Part shown: positions 43,420 through 54,261 of the stretch, piece after piece
Position numbering within the stretch: position 1 is the first letter of the stretch
Layout of the letters: each line of letters opens with the position of its first letter
Assembly (NCBI GenBank): GCA_037957365.1
Contig: JARHVA010000001.1
Span: forward strand, 16,459,001 to 16,523,000
Direction of reading: 5' to 3'
Source of the DNA: Torreya grandis
Taxonomy: Eukaryota; Streptophyta; Pinopsida; Cupressales; Taxaceae
Length of the DNA: 64,000 nucleotides
Made by a program: the position numbers and the translations under genes
The notes under the pieces: model-generated
What the model was told of the DNA's origin: nothing
Database searches by the model: none
The model's input: only the letters and a program-made list of their open reading frames with translations

Positions 43420-43515
43420 CGTCAGTCGTGACCCAGTGCAGAAGGCCACCGATGATGGCAGGGAGTCGGCCGACGTCGGCAAAACCAGACTAGCAGGGAC
43501 CGACGTTGGTCGCCT
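43420..43515. repeat. ACCGACGTCGGT palindromes in solo LTR
   Basis: ACCGACGTCAGT (43421-43432), GCCGACGTCGGC (43469-43480, a perfect palindrome) and ACCGACGTTGGT (43499-43510), with GCACCGGCATCGGCAGC just before. Core GACGTC contains ACGT, the core of plant bZIP sites. CpGs are intact here. Confidence 0.85.
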
Positions 43516-43652
43516 GTGTGTTCCAGAACTGCTCGTTACACGGATAGTTAGTTAAGTGAATGAAGTGTTTGCATGTAAAGGCCAGTTAAAGTCTTTGGTT
43601 GCGAGGATAATTGTCTAAATTAAGAGTCTAAGTTAGTGTTTGAGTTAGGGAT

Positions 43653-43663
43653 CTATTTATAGA
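43653..43663 (+). promoter_or_regulatory. TATA-like box of the solo LTR
   Basis: CTATTTATAGA lies 330 bp from the TG end and about 150 bp after the palindrome cluster. Its near self-complementarity makes the strand uncertain; + is chosen because TG...CA with U3-like sequence on the left reads that way. Confidence 0.45.
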
Positions 43664-44224
43664 CCCATTGGCATGTATTGTAATTAAGGCATGATATAGA
43701 AAGGAAGGCAAGTAAGTTGCTTCCATTGTAAGATCATTGAGTTGCAGGTTGTTACAAGCTCATAGGGGATCTACATGTGAGTATGGTCTGTTGAATTGCA
43801 GGTTACAGGTTCATGGGAGATCAACTTGAAGTACTTTTGAGTGCTTGGTGAACTGGCAGGGTTATTACTGACTAGTTGGAGAGGTGAACACCAATTCTGT
43901 TTGTGAGTTGGTTGTTGGGTCCGTTTTTGTGTAGGAGAGTGTTGTGTGAGAAGAATTACTGTACACTTGAGGTGTGGCAAACCTCTGTAAGGTGAAAGAG
44001 TGTGGCGGCTATTTGTTGTATTCTTTTCTATAAAGTGTTAATACAAGATAGTGTATTGTCTCTCATATTCTGTGCTATTGGTGAATTCTAGCTATTTGTG
44101 TTTCTAGTTATTTCCGCATATTTAATTGCTTATATTTGGTAATCATACTGTGCTCTTTCTGAGGAGCAAGATCCAACAAGAGGAATCAGAATAGAGGTGT
44201 GTTTGTTCTTGGACTTCCCTGACA

Positions 44225-44385
44225 AATAAGCCTATAGAGTTTGTAGAAACAAGCCTACATAGTCCATAGAAACAAGCCTATAGAGTCCATAGAAACAAGC
44301 CTGTAGAGTCCATAGAAACAAGCCTGCAGAGTCCAAATAAACAAGCCTGCAGAGTCCATAAAAACAAGCCTACAGAGTCCATAGT
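44225..44385. repeat. 23-bp tandem array in E5 3' LTR
   Basis: Seven units of AAACAAGCCTATAGAGTCCATAG type, with two more at 43277-43318 on the other side of the solo LTR. The 5' LTR has seven units at 55278-55436. Confidence 0.9.
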
Positions 44386-44659
44386 TCTTCTAGATGGAGA
44401 TCAAAATGGGAAGCTCACTATACATCGCCTGTGTCTTCTTATTGAGCATTCTTCACAACAAAGATCACTAAAACATGCTATGTATTAGACATTAATGACA
44501 AAGTAAAGGTTTAGTCTTTGGTTCAATATAAACAAGACAAATAGCTATTTTCCATGTAATAATTATCTAAGAATCTAAGATTTTCATAAGATAATATCCT
44601 TTGAGAGATTAATTTAAGGAAATAACATGTCAATAATGAGCCATATTCTGAGCTCATCA

Positions 44660-44680
44660 TCTCCCCCAAGCTTTATATTT
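44660..44680 (-). other. E5 polypurine tract
   Basis: On the - strand AAAGCTTGGGGGAGA immediately precedes the LTR start TGATGAGC. Confidence 0.8.
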
Positions 44681-44699
44681 TGCAAGTCCCATTGTAAAC

Positions 44700-47374
44700 A
44701 TTTATTGGCATTCATAGCTCTGGCTTCTACTTTCCATACTTTGACGCAAATCATATTCATCAAATTCATCTGTTATATGTTTATCTGAATTGCTTGTAAA
44801 TCCATGATGTGCTTGAATCATTTTCTTCCATATACTAAATTGCTTCCCTAATTGTGGAGCCCAACTCTGCCATACTATAATAGGTATGATCAGTAAAGGG
44901 GGTCTATATCTCATGCCAATCCATTTCTATTTTCCTCAAGAGTTGATTACCTCTATGAAAATTTCTAGAATTGAGGATGCTCTCCTCATACTCCATCTTA
45001 AGTTATTTGGAGACATGACCTCTCACCTTTTAAGAGGCACTAAAAGTTGGTCCCATCTATTTACACTTGCAGCCACCACTGAATCAAAACTCTATCTTGA
45101 AAATAAATCAAAAGAAATAGCCCAATGATATAGATCCTATAAATAATGTGTTTTAACCTCATCATTTAAAAAATCATAATTAAAATTCTATTTAATCAAT
45201 TTGGGAATAGGAAAGGCTGGTCTGACACATAATCTTATAGTCTTAGCATGATTTGTATAGTCCTCATATATGTTTTTCCATGTTATTTGATTTTTGAATG
45301 TAGAATGTAATGCTCTCAGTTGAACTTATCCTACATGAATATTTATCAAAAAATTATTATGCTCATGATCTCCTAGAATCAAGTCATGTAAATATTGTTG
45401 ATCAGGTTCAGCACTATAGAAAATTTTCAAAAATATTGTTGGTTGCAAAATTTTGTAAGGAAGATGATAGGAGATCCATACAAGCTGACATCTATAAAAT
45501 TATTCAAATAGAAACAAATTGTGTGTAGGAGAAGGATTATTACATTCCAAAAGTGTTTCCCCTAATTTTCATGCATCCTACAAATTTTCTTCTAACTCTT
45601 GGACTTTAGCTTCTAATTCTTTCTTTTAATTTTCCAAGAGTTTGTTTGAAGAAGTTGCATCTTTATTTTTATATTTAAGTATAAAATATTCTTCTTCTAT
45701 TTGATGTAGTATTTGCAAGGGAGAAATACCCAGATCACTTGTCTGACAACCATGGTCAACAAATACCTTAGGAGGAGAAGGTGCAATAACAGGTGCTTCA
45801 GAAGAGTTTACCAAACTCTGCAATCTCCTATTTTCCTTTTCCAAATTTGCTACATATATCTAAAGATCTATTTATTTAGCTTCATGTTATTTTATTATTT
45901 CCTCTAGTTTTTGAATTTTTGTTTCATGATTAGCAAATACTGTATATAATTTTTGCACCAAAGATGAGTTGAGATGATCCTTGTTTTGCAATTGACTGAT
46001 CAAGTTAGCAATGTCAACTATTTATTGTTGTTAAAAAGCTTGAGCTTGAGAAAGTTGCAAAATTAGTTTCATAATAGGATCATTTAGATTATATGATTCA
46101 CCTTTCTTATTGGTAATTATAGTTTTCCCTTTATCCATTATAGTTTCAACTAGAATAGGGGGTTATCCAACCATACTTAGTTCCTCTACCATGTGTGGCT
46201 CTTCCTCTAGATTTGGCTCTTTTATTATGATTGGATAGTTCCTTTCGAAAGGAATTTCTTCAATATCTATAGGTGCAGGGATATTTTGATGTATGGGGGA
46301 ATGAGATACCATTTTAATACTTTTCAAAATGTCTGTAGCTTCTTATTCATCTTCATCTGTTAGAATGAGTCTCCTTCTTTTGGTCACTCTTTGAGCTACA
46401 CTTGGTTGGCTTTCCTTATCAACCATCAATACCTTGGTCTTCTTAGGTTCTATATCAACCTTTCATCTCAATTTTCTTCTTCCTAACAAGGGAATTGGTT
46501 GTACTATAGATTCATGAGGTTCTTATATAGACCTTGAAACTTTAGGGATTTGAGACCTTGTGATTCTTCTTAAAGAAGAAGAAGGATTTTCTGTTGGGAT
46601 TGCAGTCTATTATTTTTTCCTTGGTGTTGTTTTCTCAATTGATATAGTAGGTGGAGATGAGTGTTCCTATAGTGAATTTGGAGTTTCTTTTGTAGATAAA
46701 TCTAAAATTTATTGTGTTATACTATTATAAAATTCCTCCTAGACCTCTTGACCTTACTAAAGGAAATGATTTTGGATAATAGGCTGAATAAGGCCATGAT
46801 GCCTAAGAGTAGTATTAGGAGTTGTAGACATAACTTGTAGAGCACCATATAGGAAATATGGGAGGTTAATTTTGTACTAAGGGTTTTGTCTCCAATCCTT
46901 AAGATGTATTAATATTTTCATGGTGTATCCCTCTAAAAGACTGTGTTACGCTTCACAAATGATATATTTAAGTACCCACTTGGCTACATATTTTCAAGGT
47001 TCATGAAGTGAATTTTTTATAATCCTTTTTTATTTTCCCTTAGAATCTACTAGACATGAAGCTCTAGCCTGCTCATTACCATTAAACTGACTAATTAAAT
47101 CACTAAATGAAATTCTACCTATAGCTCTCATTCCTTCTTCTAAAACTTGTATAATTTGGCTTATAACTTGAGTTGTAACAGGAATAACAATGCCTTTCAT
47201 AATTAACAATTTAGGGGTGAGATTAGTGATAAATTCACTTACCATTGTTTCATCAAAACCTTGGAAATTTTCAATGAAAGGTAGCCAACCATTGGCTCTA
47301 AACACTATCATAGAAGCTTTGTCTTTATGAAACTTTGATATATCCTTCATCTTTGATCTTGTCTTCTATCCCAT
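44700..47374 (-). pseudogene. E5 extra sense ORF between integrase and 3' LTR, unknown function
   Basis: A frame with scattered stops starts MKDISKFHKDKASMIVFRAN at 47350 and can be followed to 44702. The N-terminal part WLPFIENFQGFDETMVSEF... and VISQIIQVLEEG resembles the first ORF of Athila-like and other plant retroelements, where a folded domain binds or packages nucleic acid; the match is by eye only. The middle (45907-45590) is Glu/Lys/Leu-rich with heptad-like spacing, suggesting a coiled coil. The tail includes SWAPQLGKQFSIWKKMIQAH. The place after integrase is where Athila elements carry an env-like ORF, but I see no signal peptide or membrane segment. Confidence 0.5.
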
Positions 47375-48230
47375 TTTTATGCAGATTTACAGTCAACTCT
47401 ATTATTTTAACTCTAATTGAGGTGTAGACCAGTCTTTTGTCAAAGTTGGTAGGCAACAATCACTGAGGATTTATAGGTGACAATCATGGAGGATCTATAG
47501 ACCAGCTTCTGTTGAAGTATATAGAAATGAAATGGTTCACACGAAATGCTATAGTTGCATGAGTTTATAGTTTGATATGATGATTTGATACAATTATGCA
47601 CCACACATTTATACAGAGTGTGCCAGCCATTTTGTCTCATTAATATAAGCTATGTGAAATGATGATGTGTCACATTGATGATGAAAATGATTCATTACTT
47701 TATTTAAAACCTCTTTTTATGATGTCCCATCATTATCATAATTGATGATATCAAAGCTGCACACTTATCCATACACCTTTGGCGGCTCAATTGCATGCTT
47801 TTTCATTATGGCATGTGTCATTCCATTTTGGAAGATTCAAATTTAGGTCATCTCTGGAGAATAGTGTCTTAATCAAATCAAAGATAATTAGTCAACTAAA
47901 CATAGATACATAAAATATATGTCTTACTTACTTTAATCTTAGATGTATCCTTTACTCGCCATGTGTCCTACACAACTAGGTTTACATATATTAGTTTATT
48001 GCATGGAGACAATCAATCATAGTGACATGATGTGTTTTTGTTTTTGTTTTTTTTTGTTTTTTTTTTAATAGTTTTTGCCCTTTGGCTAGCCATTACTGGT
48101 TTTCTAGCCAAAGCCCTTTTTTTGCAATGCATAGCCAGCCAGCAAGTTGGTTTTATGGCATGCATTTTCAATAGTGTCCTTGGAAGGATTTTCACTATTG
48201 ATTTTTTTTGCTAGACCATAGAATTATCAA
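47375..48230. other. E5 segment between integrase and extra ORF, noncoding
   Basis: No ORF is supported. It has imperfect tandem words AGGATCTATAG/GACAATCA near 47450-47510 and a poly(T) interrupted by G at 48029-48068, which creates a spurious hydrophobic ORF on the + strand. Confidence 0.5.
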
Positions 48231-49480
48231 GGAGCATGTTCACTGGAAGAAGAAGAGCTCTCCAAAATAGTGAATTGATCCTGATCCTATTGACCAAATT
48301 CTTCTTTAGTGAGAGGTTTTTGATAGATCTTTAATCTATGTCCATTGACTAATAGAGCTCTTTTATTGTCATCAATAGGTATTAGCTTAATAGAATCATT
48401 TTCATAGACCTGCTCAATCTGATAAGGTCCCAACCACCTTGTTTGTAGTTTTCCTTTAAATTGTTGAACTTTAGAATCAAACAACAGTGCCCAATCTCCT
48501 TTCTGAAACTCTCATTACTTGATTTGTGAATCATGTCAAACTTTTCTTTAATGTTGTACCAATTCAGTTCTCTGTAGTGCTTCCATCCTCATTTCATCAA
48601 GTTGATTAAGTTGTAGGAGTCTTTCTTTCTATATTTCTTCTAACTAAATTCTTACTTCTATAGTTGTTTTCAAAGTTTGTAATTCAAATCAATATAGAAT
48701 AAAAGCTTCTTACCATAAAGCAATTTATAAGGTAAAAATTTAGTTGTTTTCCAAGTAGTATTATAGGCCCAAATAGCTTTTGGTACCTTATCTACCCAAT
48801 TCTTTCTACTAGAATTAACAACCTTGGTTAAAATAGTTTCTAATTCTCTATTGGTGACATCAATTTGTCCATTATCCTGTGGATGGTATGGAGATGTTTT
48901 TCTATGCTAAGTTTGATATACTTGCATGAAGTGCTTTATCATGTTTGTTATGATCTGCTGTCCTTGATCTGAGAATATCTCTCTTAGACCACCAAATATT
49001 TATATGATCTTGAAATATAAGAAATTAGCTACCATCTCCTCTCTTACACGAGTTAATGTTTCTACTTCTGCCCACTGGGTCATGTAGTCTATACATATTA
49101 GGAGATGTTCTTTTCCTCTATAAGGAAGATCTATATGACCTATAAAATCAATTCCCTATTTCTCAAATGGTTCTAAAACCAATTTAGGATGAGGGTGCAA
49201 AGGCATCTCTATTGAAAAAGTAGGTTGTCAATTCATTGACACGCATCACAGTGTCTGACAATTTTTTTTACTTGCTGATGAAGATGAGGCCAATAATATC
49301 TTGCTTCCAAGATTTTATGTATGGTTTTTTGAGATGAGTAATGACCTTCTCCTGGTTCATCATGACAAGCTCTAATGACATCATAAGCTTCACCATTTGT
49401 TACACACCTATGAAACACATGGTCAGGTCTAAGTTTAAATAGCATTCCATTAATTCATTTAAAAGAAGATTTTTCTATGA
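48231..49480 (-). pseudogene. E5 integrase
   Basis: The zinc region HDEPGEGHYSSQKTIHKIL then HCDACQ is open at 49445-49233 with all ligands. The first catalytic Asp falls in a damaged stretch near 49170-49150. IFSDQGQQIITN (about 48990-48955) keeps the second. The third site reads DNGQIDVTNRELE (about 48890-48850), Glu changed to Asp. SRKNWVDKVPKAIWAYNTTW follows. The C-terminus FDSKVQQFKGKLQTRWLGPY and VNGHRLKIY (48484-48310) is open. Better preserved than the integrases of E1 to E3, but still interrupted. Confidence 0.85.
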
Positions 49481-49599
49481 TTAAATGTGTCTTTTCTTTT
49501 TATAAAAAGTGCAAAGAAAACTTCTCTGTGGTAAGGTAATTGGCTATATTAGCAAATCATGGAGATTATGTTGAAATAGCAAATAATTTTTCATCTAAA

Positions 49600-50069
49600 A
49601 AGTCATCATCCACTGGTTCTTCTTCACCTGGAGTGTTCATTCTTGATAATAAATTAACAACCACATTAAACTTCTCTGGTTTGTCTATAATAGTAACATC
49701 AAATTCTTATAAGAGCAATAGCCATCTAATAATCCTATCTCCAATAATTGGTTTTTTGGTAAGATATCTAATAGTTGAATGGTCTGTATAGATAAATACC
49801 TTGTAGCCTATTATGTAGTGTCTGAATTTGTTAATTACATGGACTACATCTAGGAATTCCCTCTCAATTGTGGTGTAATTTCTCTCAGCAGGTGTTATGT
49901 TTTTGCTAAAATAACATATAGCATACATGTTACCCTCTTCATCCTTTTATCCAAGAACTAATCCTAGTGTTGTATTAGAAGCATCTGTGTATATATGGAA
50001 TGGCTTAGTTCAATTTGGTCCTCTCAATACTGGAGCAGTAACAAGTTTAGCTTTAATGGTCTCAAAGGC
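49600..50069 (-). pseudogene. E5 RNase H
   Basis: FHIYTDASNTTLGLVLG (about 50005-49950) contains the catalytic Asp. AICYFSKNITPAERNYTTIE (49919-49860) contains the Glu, and FIYTDHSTIRYLTKKP (49790-49740) the last Asp region. All three catalytic residues remain, and 49928-49707 is open. Confidence 0.8.
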
Positions 50070-51080
50070 CTATTGGCAACTATCACTCCATTCAAATGTA
50101 TTATCTTTTGTAAGCAAGGCAAACATAGGGGTAGCTATTTGACTAAACTTATCTATGAAGCATCTATAGTAACCAACATGTCCCAAAAAACTCTTAACTT
50201 TAGTTTGTATTTGTGGAATGGGTAAGTTGGAAATTATTTCAACTTTTTTTGGATCAACTTGAATGCCTTTTGTAGAAATATGGTGTCTTAGGACTATTCC
50301 TTCATCCATAATCAACAAACATTTCTCATGGCTCAAAGATAATTTATGTTCCTCACATCTAATCAGTACTCTTTCCAAGTTGGTAAGAGCTTCTTCATAA
50401 TTTTCACCGTAAATATTGAAATCATCCATATATACCTCAACACAATCATTTGTAAGGTAAAATAATATTGCCAAAACTACTCTTTGGAAGGTTGTTGGAG
50501 CATTACAAAGTCCAAATGGAATTACTTGATAAGTAAAAGTTCTCCAAGGGTAGGTAAATGTGGTTTTATCTTGATCTTCAGCTGCTACCATTATCTCATT
50601 ATACCCACTAAACCTATCTAGGAAAGAAAAATATTTCTTTCCTCTGAAGTTGTCAATAACTTGATCAATGAAAGGTAAAGGAAAATAATCTCTTAATATT
50701 GCTTTATTCAATTCTCTATAATCTACGCATACCCTTAACTTTCCATATTCTTGGGTACAATTACTAGATATGACACCCACTGGATGTCTGAGATGGGGTA
50801 AATAAACCCAACTTCTAGCAACTTTTGGATTTCTATTTTTACTATTTCCTTTAATGATGCATTTATTCTTCTTTATGGTTGTCTGACTGGTTTAACAGAT
50901 TCTATGTAAATGTGATGAGTGTATATGCTAGGGTGAATTCCTTTCATGTTAGTATAATCCAAAGAAAAATCCTTGGTATATCTTTCCAATACTTCAAAGA
51001 GTTTATCTTTGTCTTCATTTGTTAACCAACTACTGATGTTCAAAATCTTTTTAGGTAATACCATAATTGGTTTTGTACAT
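50070..51080 (-). pseudogene. E5 reverse transcriptase
   Basis: 236 codons are open at 50780-50070. RT blocks: KLRVCVDYRELNKAILRDYF, KKYFSFLDRFSGYNEIMVA, KTTFTYPWRTFTYQVIPFGL, CNAPTTFQRVV, and the active site VEVYMDDFNIYGENYEEAL with YMDD intact (about 50433-50418). LSLSHEKCLL, LRHHISTKGIQVDPKKVEII and FLGHVGYYRCFIDKFSQIA follow. The upstream part (51064-50790) has SSWLTNEDKDKLFEVLERY and the IHPSIYTHHIYIE block. The longest conserved RT in the window; it copies element RNA into DNA. Confidence 0.92.
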
Positions 51081-51353
51081 GGGTAGTTAGATCATATTTT
51101 CTTAAACTCACTAATTAATGAGTTCAAAAGATATAGATGAGGAAGTAGCTTATAAAACATAGTTACATTATCAACAAACTCTTTTTCAAGAGGAATCAGT
51201 CTTGCTAAAGAATAATGAAATGCATCTAAGAAATGAGTTTACTACTATTCTGCCAATTTCTTCACACTTTCTTGAATCAATCTATGATCATATGATGAAG
51301 AAGTACTAGAATAAGTAGAAGTGGAGGTTTTAGAATTTTCTATGAGTTTACTA

Positions 51354-52080
51354 CTATTCTGCCAAGTCTGTAGCTTTTAGATTGGCAAAGTCTGTAGCTT
51401 CTAGCCTAGTAAAGTCCATAGTTTCTAAACTGGCAGAGTCTATAGATTCTAGGTATATGTCTCCATTCAATTCTTTTAAGTGTTTTTTAACTGTGATTAT
51501 GGCTAAGGAGGAAAAGTTTTTTAATGTGTTGTCTAATTCATCTACCCAAAGTTCTTGTATGCAATTTGTTGATAGTTTTTTAGGAGGATACAAAGAGATG
51601 CATTTGGATTTTATCCCATTAGAAATGGTCATGTCTCCTAACCTACAATCAATCAATGCTATTATAGTAGCCAACCATGGTCTACCTAGGATTATGGGAT
51701 ATCTTAGATTCTTTGTTTTAGGTTGCAAGACCATGAATTCTACTGGATATTCCCAAGACTCTATTAGCACTTCAACATTTTCTATAGTCCCTTCTAGTTT
51801 AGTTACAGATTGGTCTGCTATTTGAAGAATGGTAGTTGTGGGTTGCATTTTCATAAGAGATAATGCATGGAGAGTATCAGTTGTCATGAAATTGATTTTT
51901 GCTCCCAAATATACCAAGACATTAGAAATTTCTTTGCTTCTGATTGTGACTGTGATCACTGGGCTTCCCAAATCTACATATTTTGGAACTAATAGTTTTC
52001 CTACTAATAAATTAGTAACTTTTCCATCAACATGAATGGTTCCTGGATATTTTTCTTTCCTCCCAGGTGTCTTGATATAA
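51354..52080 (-). pseudogene. E5 aspartic protease and spacer
   Basis: Open at 51971-51354 (205 codons). The active-site region reads VLVYLGAKINFMTTDTLHAL where VLVDLGAxIN is expected, so the catalytic Asp is now Tyr. YPIILGRPWLATIIALIDC is the flap/C-terminal block typical of Athila and related proteases. A repeated tail of the form SLETMDFTRLEATDFANLKA closes the segment; its DNA repeats SASLE/TRLE/ANLK words. An open frame with a dead catalytic residue suggests a recent single change or long-lost selection. Confidence 0.8.
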
Positions 52081-54083
52081 AGGTTTTTGATGATCTTATT
52101 TAATTCAGGTATATCCCTAATAGCTTGTAGAAGGGGTACCTCAATATTGATCTGTTACAACTCATGGACCAAGTTTGATTCATGTTTAATATCAATTTCT
52201 CTTAATCTTTTTGGAAAATGAACTATTAGTGTAGTAGTGTTTCCTTTGTTTACTTTAGGGTTCATTTTGATTTCAACTTCTCCAGTGTTTAATTGAGATG
52301 ATTCTATTTTTTCATTTTCATTAGGTATTTCAGAAATGAGAACTAGAGGTTTTTGTATAGATTTCCCTAATCTTGAATGTATGTCTGAACACTCAATAAC
52401 TCCAACATTGATTGTTTCTTCCTATTCTTTAACATAAATAGGTGTTGGTTGTTTATTTTTTAGATTTTCTATTGGTTATGCAAGCATTGAGGGTCGATTG
52501 ATTTGTCCTTATTGTTGAATAACTAGGGGTGGCTTAATAGTTTACTATTGAAGTGGTCTTCTCAGTTGGTTGAATTGTGGCTGTGGGTTCTACTGTTGAT
52601 TCCATTTTTGATATGGCTATGGCATCCATTGTTGCTGTGGTTCCCATTATTGTTGTGGTTGTGGCACCATCCATGGAGGTATTGGCATCAAATCTTGTCC
52701 TACCCATGGATTTTGAATTGATAGAATTTGGGGTTGATTCTAAAATGGTGAAATAATTGAAACATTCCATGGTGCCATCCATAGATTAGCTAGATTTCTT
52801 AAATTAAACTATCCTTGAGCCTAATTTTGTGGGGCAAAGTTTTGTCTTTGAATATAATTTACTTCTTCAGTGGACTAGACTTGTGTTTTCATTTGATTCT
52901 TTAAAATAAGTAGAAGAGTGAAATATTTGGTATCATGATCTATTGCATCATAGATCCTACATGATAAAACATTGGTACTATCTAGGGGGGTAGTCTATAA
53001 GGGTGTGTTTCTATCTACACTTAGGAAAGTAGATTGCTAAGGGTTTTGTTCATTTTCCTTAGTTTGAAGGCCATCTAAGGTACTATTTAGTCTAACCAGG
53101 ATATCTATCTTTAGATTAGAAAATTATTCTATTAATTTACCCACTTCATTAGATTTTCCTAAGTTTCCTTTCCTAATTTTAGGTTTTTTGTGAGAGTAGT
53201 TGGTACAAATCTCAAAAATCTAATTAAAATCCAACTTATTCATATCTCCACCACCCATCAAATTTAAGGCATCTCTAGTGTCTTCATCCAACCCTTTCAA
53301 GAAAACTAATTTTTGAACATCTTCAATGAGTGGATAATTGATTATTTTATGAGTAAACATGAATCTATCTAAATAATCCTCTAAATATTCATCTTCATTT
53401 TGTTTGATTTTGAAGAAATCCTCTTTTCTTTCTTGCACTCAGTAGTAATCTTGGTATTTGTTCAAGAATTTTGTTTCCATGTCATCCCATGTTCTAATAA
53501 AATTGCCAGGTAAACCCATGAACCATCTCATAGCTACATCTTTAAGTGTAGAAGGAAATAGTTTTGATTTCTGGCTATCAATTGTGTAATCATAGGTTTG
53601 ACATAGCACCTTAAACTCAAACAAGAATTGATTAGGATATTCTATAGATCATCCCCAAAAATTTGGTAGATTAGCTAGTGAAATATTTTTCATGGGGGTT
53701 TGATCATTAGGATCTACAACAATAAGAAAGGAAAAATTCCTTCCTATTTGTGCAAATTGTTGATTTTGTTGGAGAGCCATTTCTTCTTCTGATGATGTTT
53801 CAAAACTAGGATGATCTTCCCACTGAATATTTATGATATCAATTATGGATTGTTCCATGTTCTTAGAATTTTATTCAGATATGGATCTTTGAAATTCTTC
53901 TTCTAAATCCTTGCAAAATTCTAAATAATTTCTTCCTAAAAGAGATTGATCTTGAGGAATTTGTCCTATGGGGCTTGCGTGTGGCAATGGCCTAGTTTCT
54001 ATCCAAGTTTCAGAAGATTCTTGCAAATAAGTTTCACTTGTATCTTTTAGTTCACTACTTAGAAATGTTGAAGGAGTGTCCAC
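52081..54083 (-). pseudogene. E5 gag
   Basis: MDTPSTFLSSELKD (54083) begins a Ser/Glu-rich N-terminus. The capsid-like core spans 53624-53220: LKDVAMRWFMGLPGNFIRTW, LNKYQDYY, NEDEYLEDYLDRF, ALNLMGGGDMNKLDF. A Gln/Trp/Pro-rich tail (WEPQQQWMP, PQPQFNQLRRP) fills 52870-52490. No CCHC knuckle is seen. About 1.5 kb more (52490-52081) leads to the protease with IRDIPELNKIIKNLYIKTPG and VDGKVTNLLVGKL. Gag would form the particle; stops at several points. Confidence 0.8.
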
Positions 54084-54240
54084 TTATATTTTTGGTGGAA
54101 ACTTTGGGATAAATCATCCTTTAGAATCTCTAGGATGGTACATCAATTTATTGAATTTTTATAGGATTTGTTATGATTTTTATAATTTTTCTAGTTTTCA
54201 CTCTAGATCAATAATTATTATCTTACTAACACATTATTAT

Positions 54241-54261
54241 CCTTGGAAACAATGCCAAAAA
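54241..54261 (-). other. E5 primer-binding site
   Basis: On the - strand, directly after the 5' LTR end, TTTTTGGCATTGTTTCCAAG matches the layout of the TTTGGCGCCGTTGCCGGGG-type PBS of Athila and other plant gypsy elements, with C-to-T decay. Confidence 0.75.

Larger units (their letters stand above)
43323..44224. mobile_element. Solo LTR inside E5 3' LTR
   Basis: A 902-bp insertion that starts TGTTGAGTTGTGG and ends CTTCCCTGACA, flanked by AATAT (43318-43322) and AATAA (44225-44229), a 4/5 duplication. It interrupts the 23-bp array and is absent from the other E5 LTR. A TATA-like CTATTTATAGA is at 43653-43663. No coding region is present; a lone LTR of this kind usually results from recombination between the two LTRs of an element. 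It contains CpG-rich palindromes at 43420-43520. Superfamily not determined. Confidence 0.78.
42031..44659 (-). repeat. E5 3' LTR, with SINE and solo-LTR insertions
   Basis: It aligns with 54262-55707 over its ends and middle. Removing the SINE (42907-43128), the solo LTR (43323-44224) and their duplications leaves about 1.49 kb, close to the 1446 bp of the other LTR. Both ends match: TGAYGAGTRTCATCTATCTC on the left and ATTCTGAGCTCATCA on the right. It carries a 23-bp repeat array. Confidence 0.92.

Noticed and set aside
48032..48214. Hydrophobic + strand ORF
   Set aside because: Produced by a T-rich homopolymer-like tract in the E5 UTR.
51382..51825. + strand ORF of 147 codons
   Set aside because: Antisense shadow of the open E5 protease frame on the - strand.
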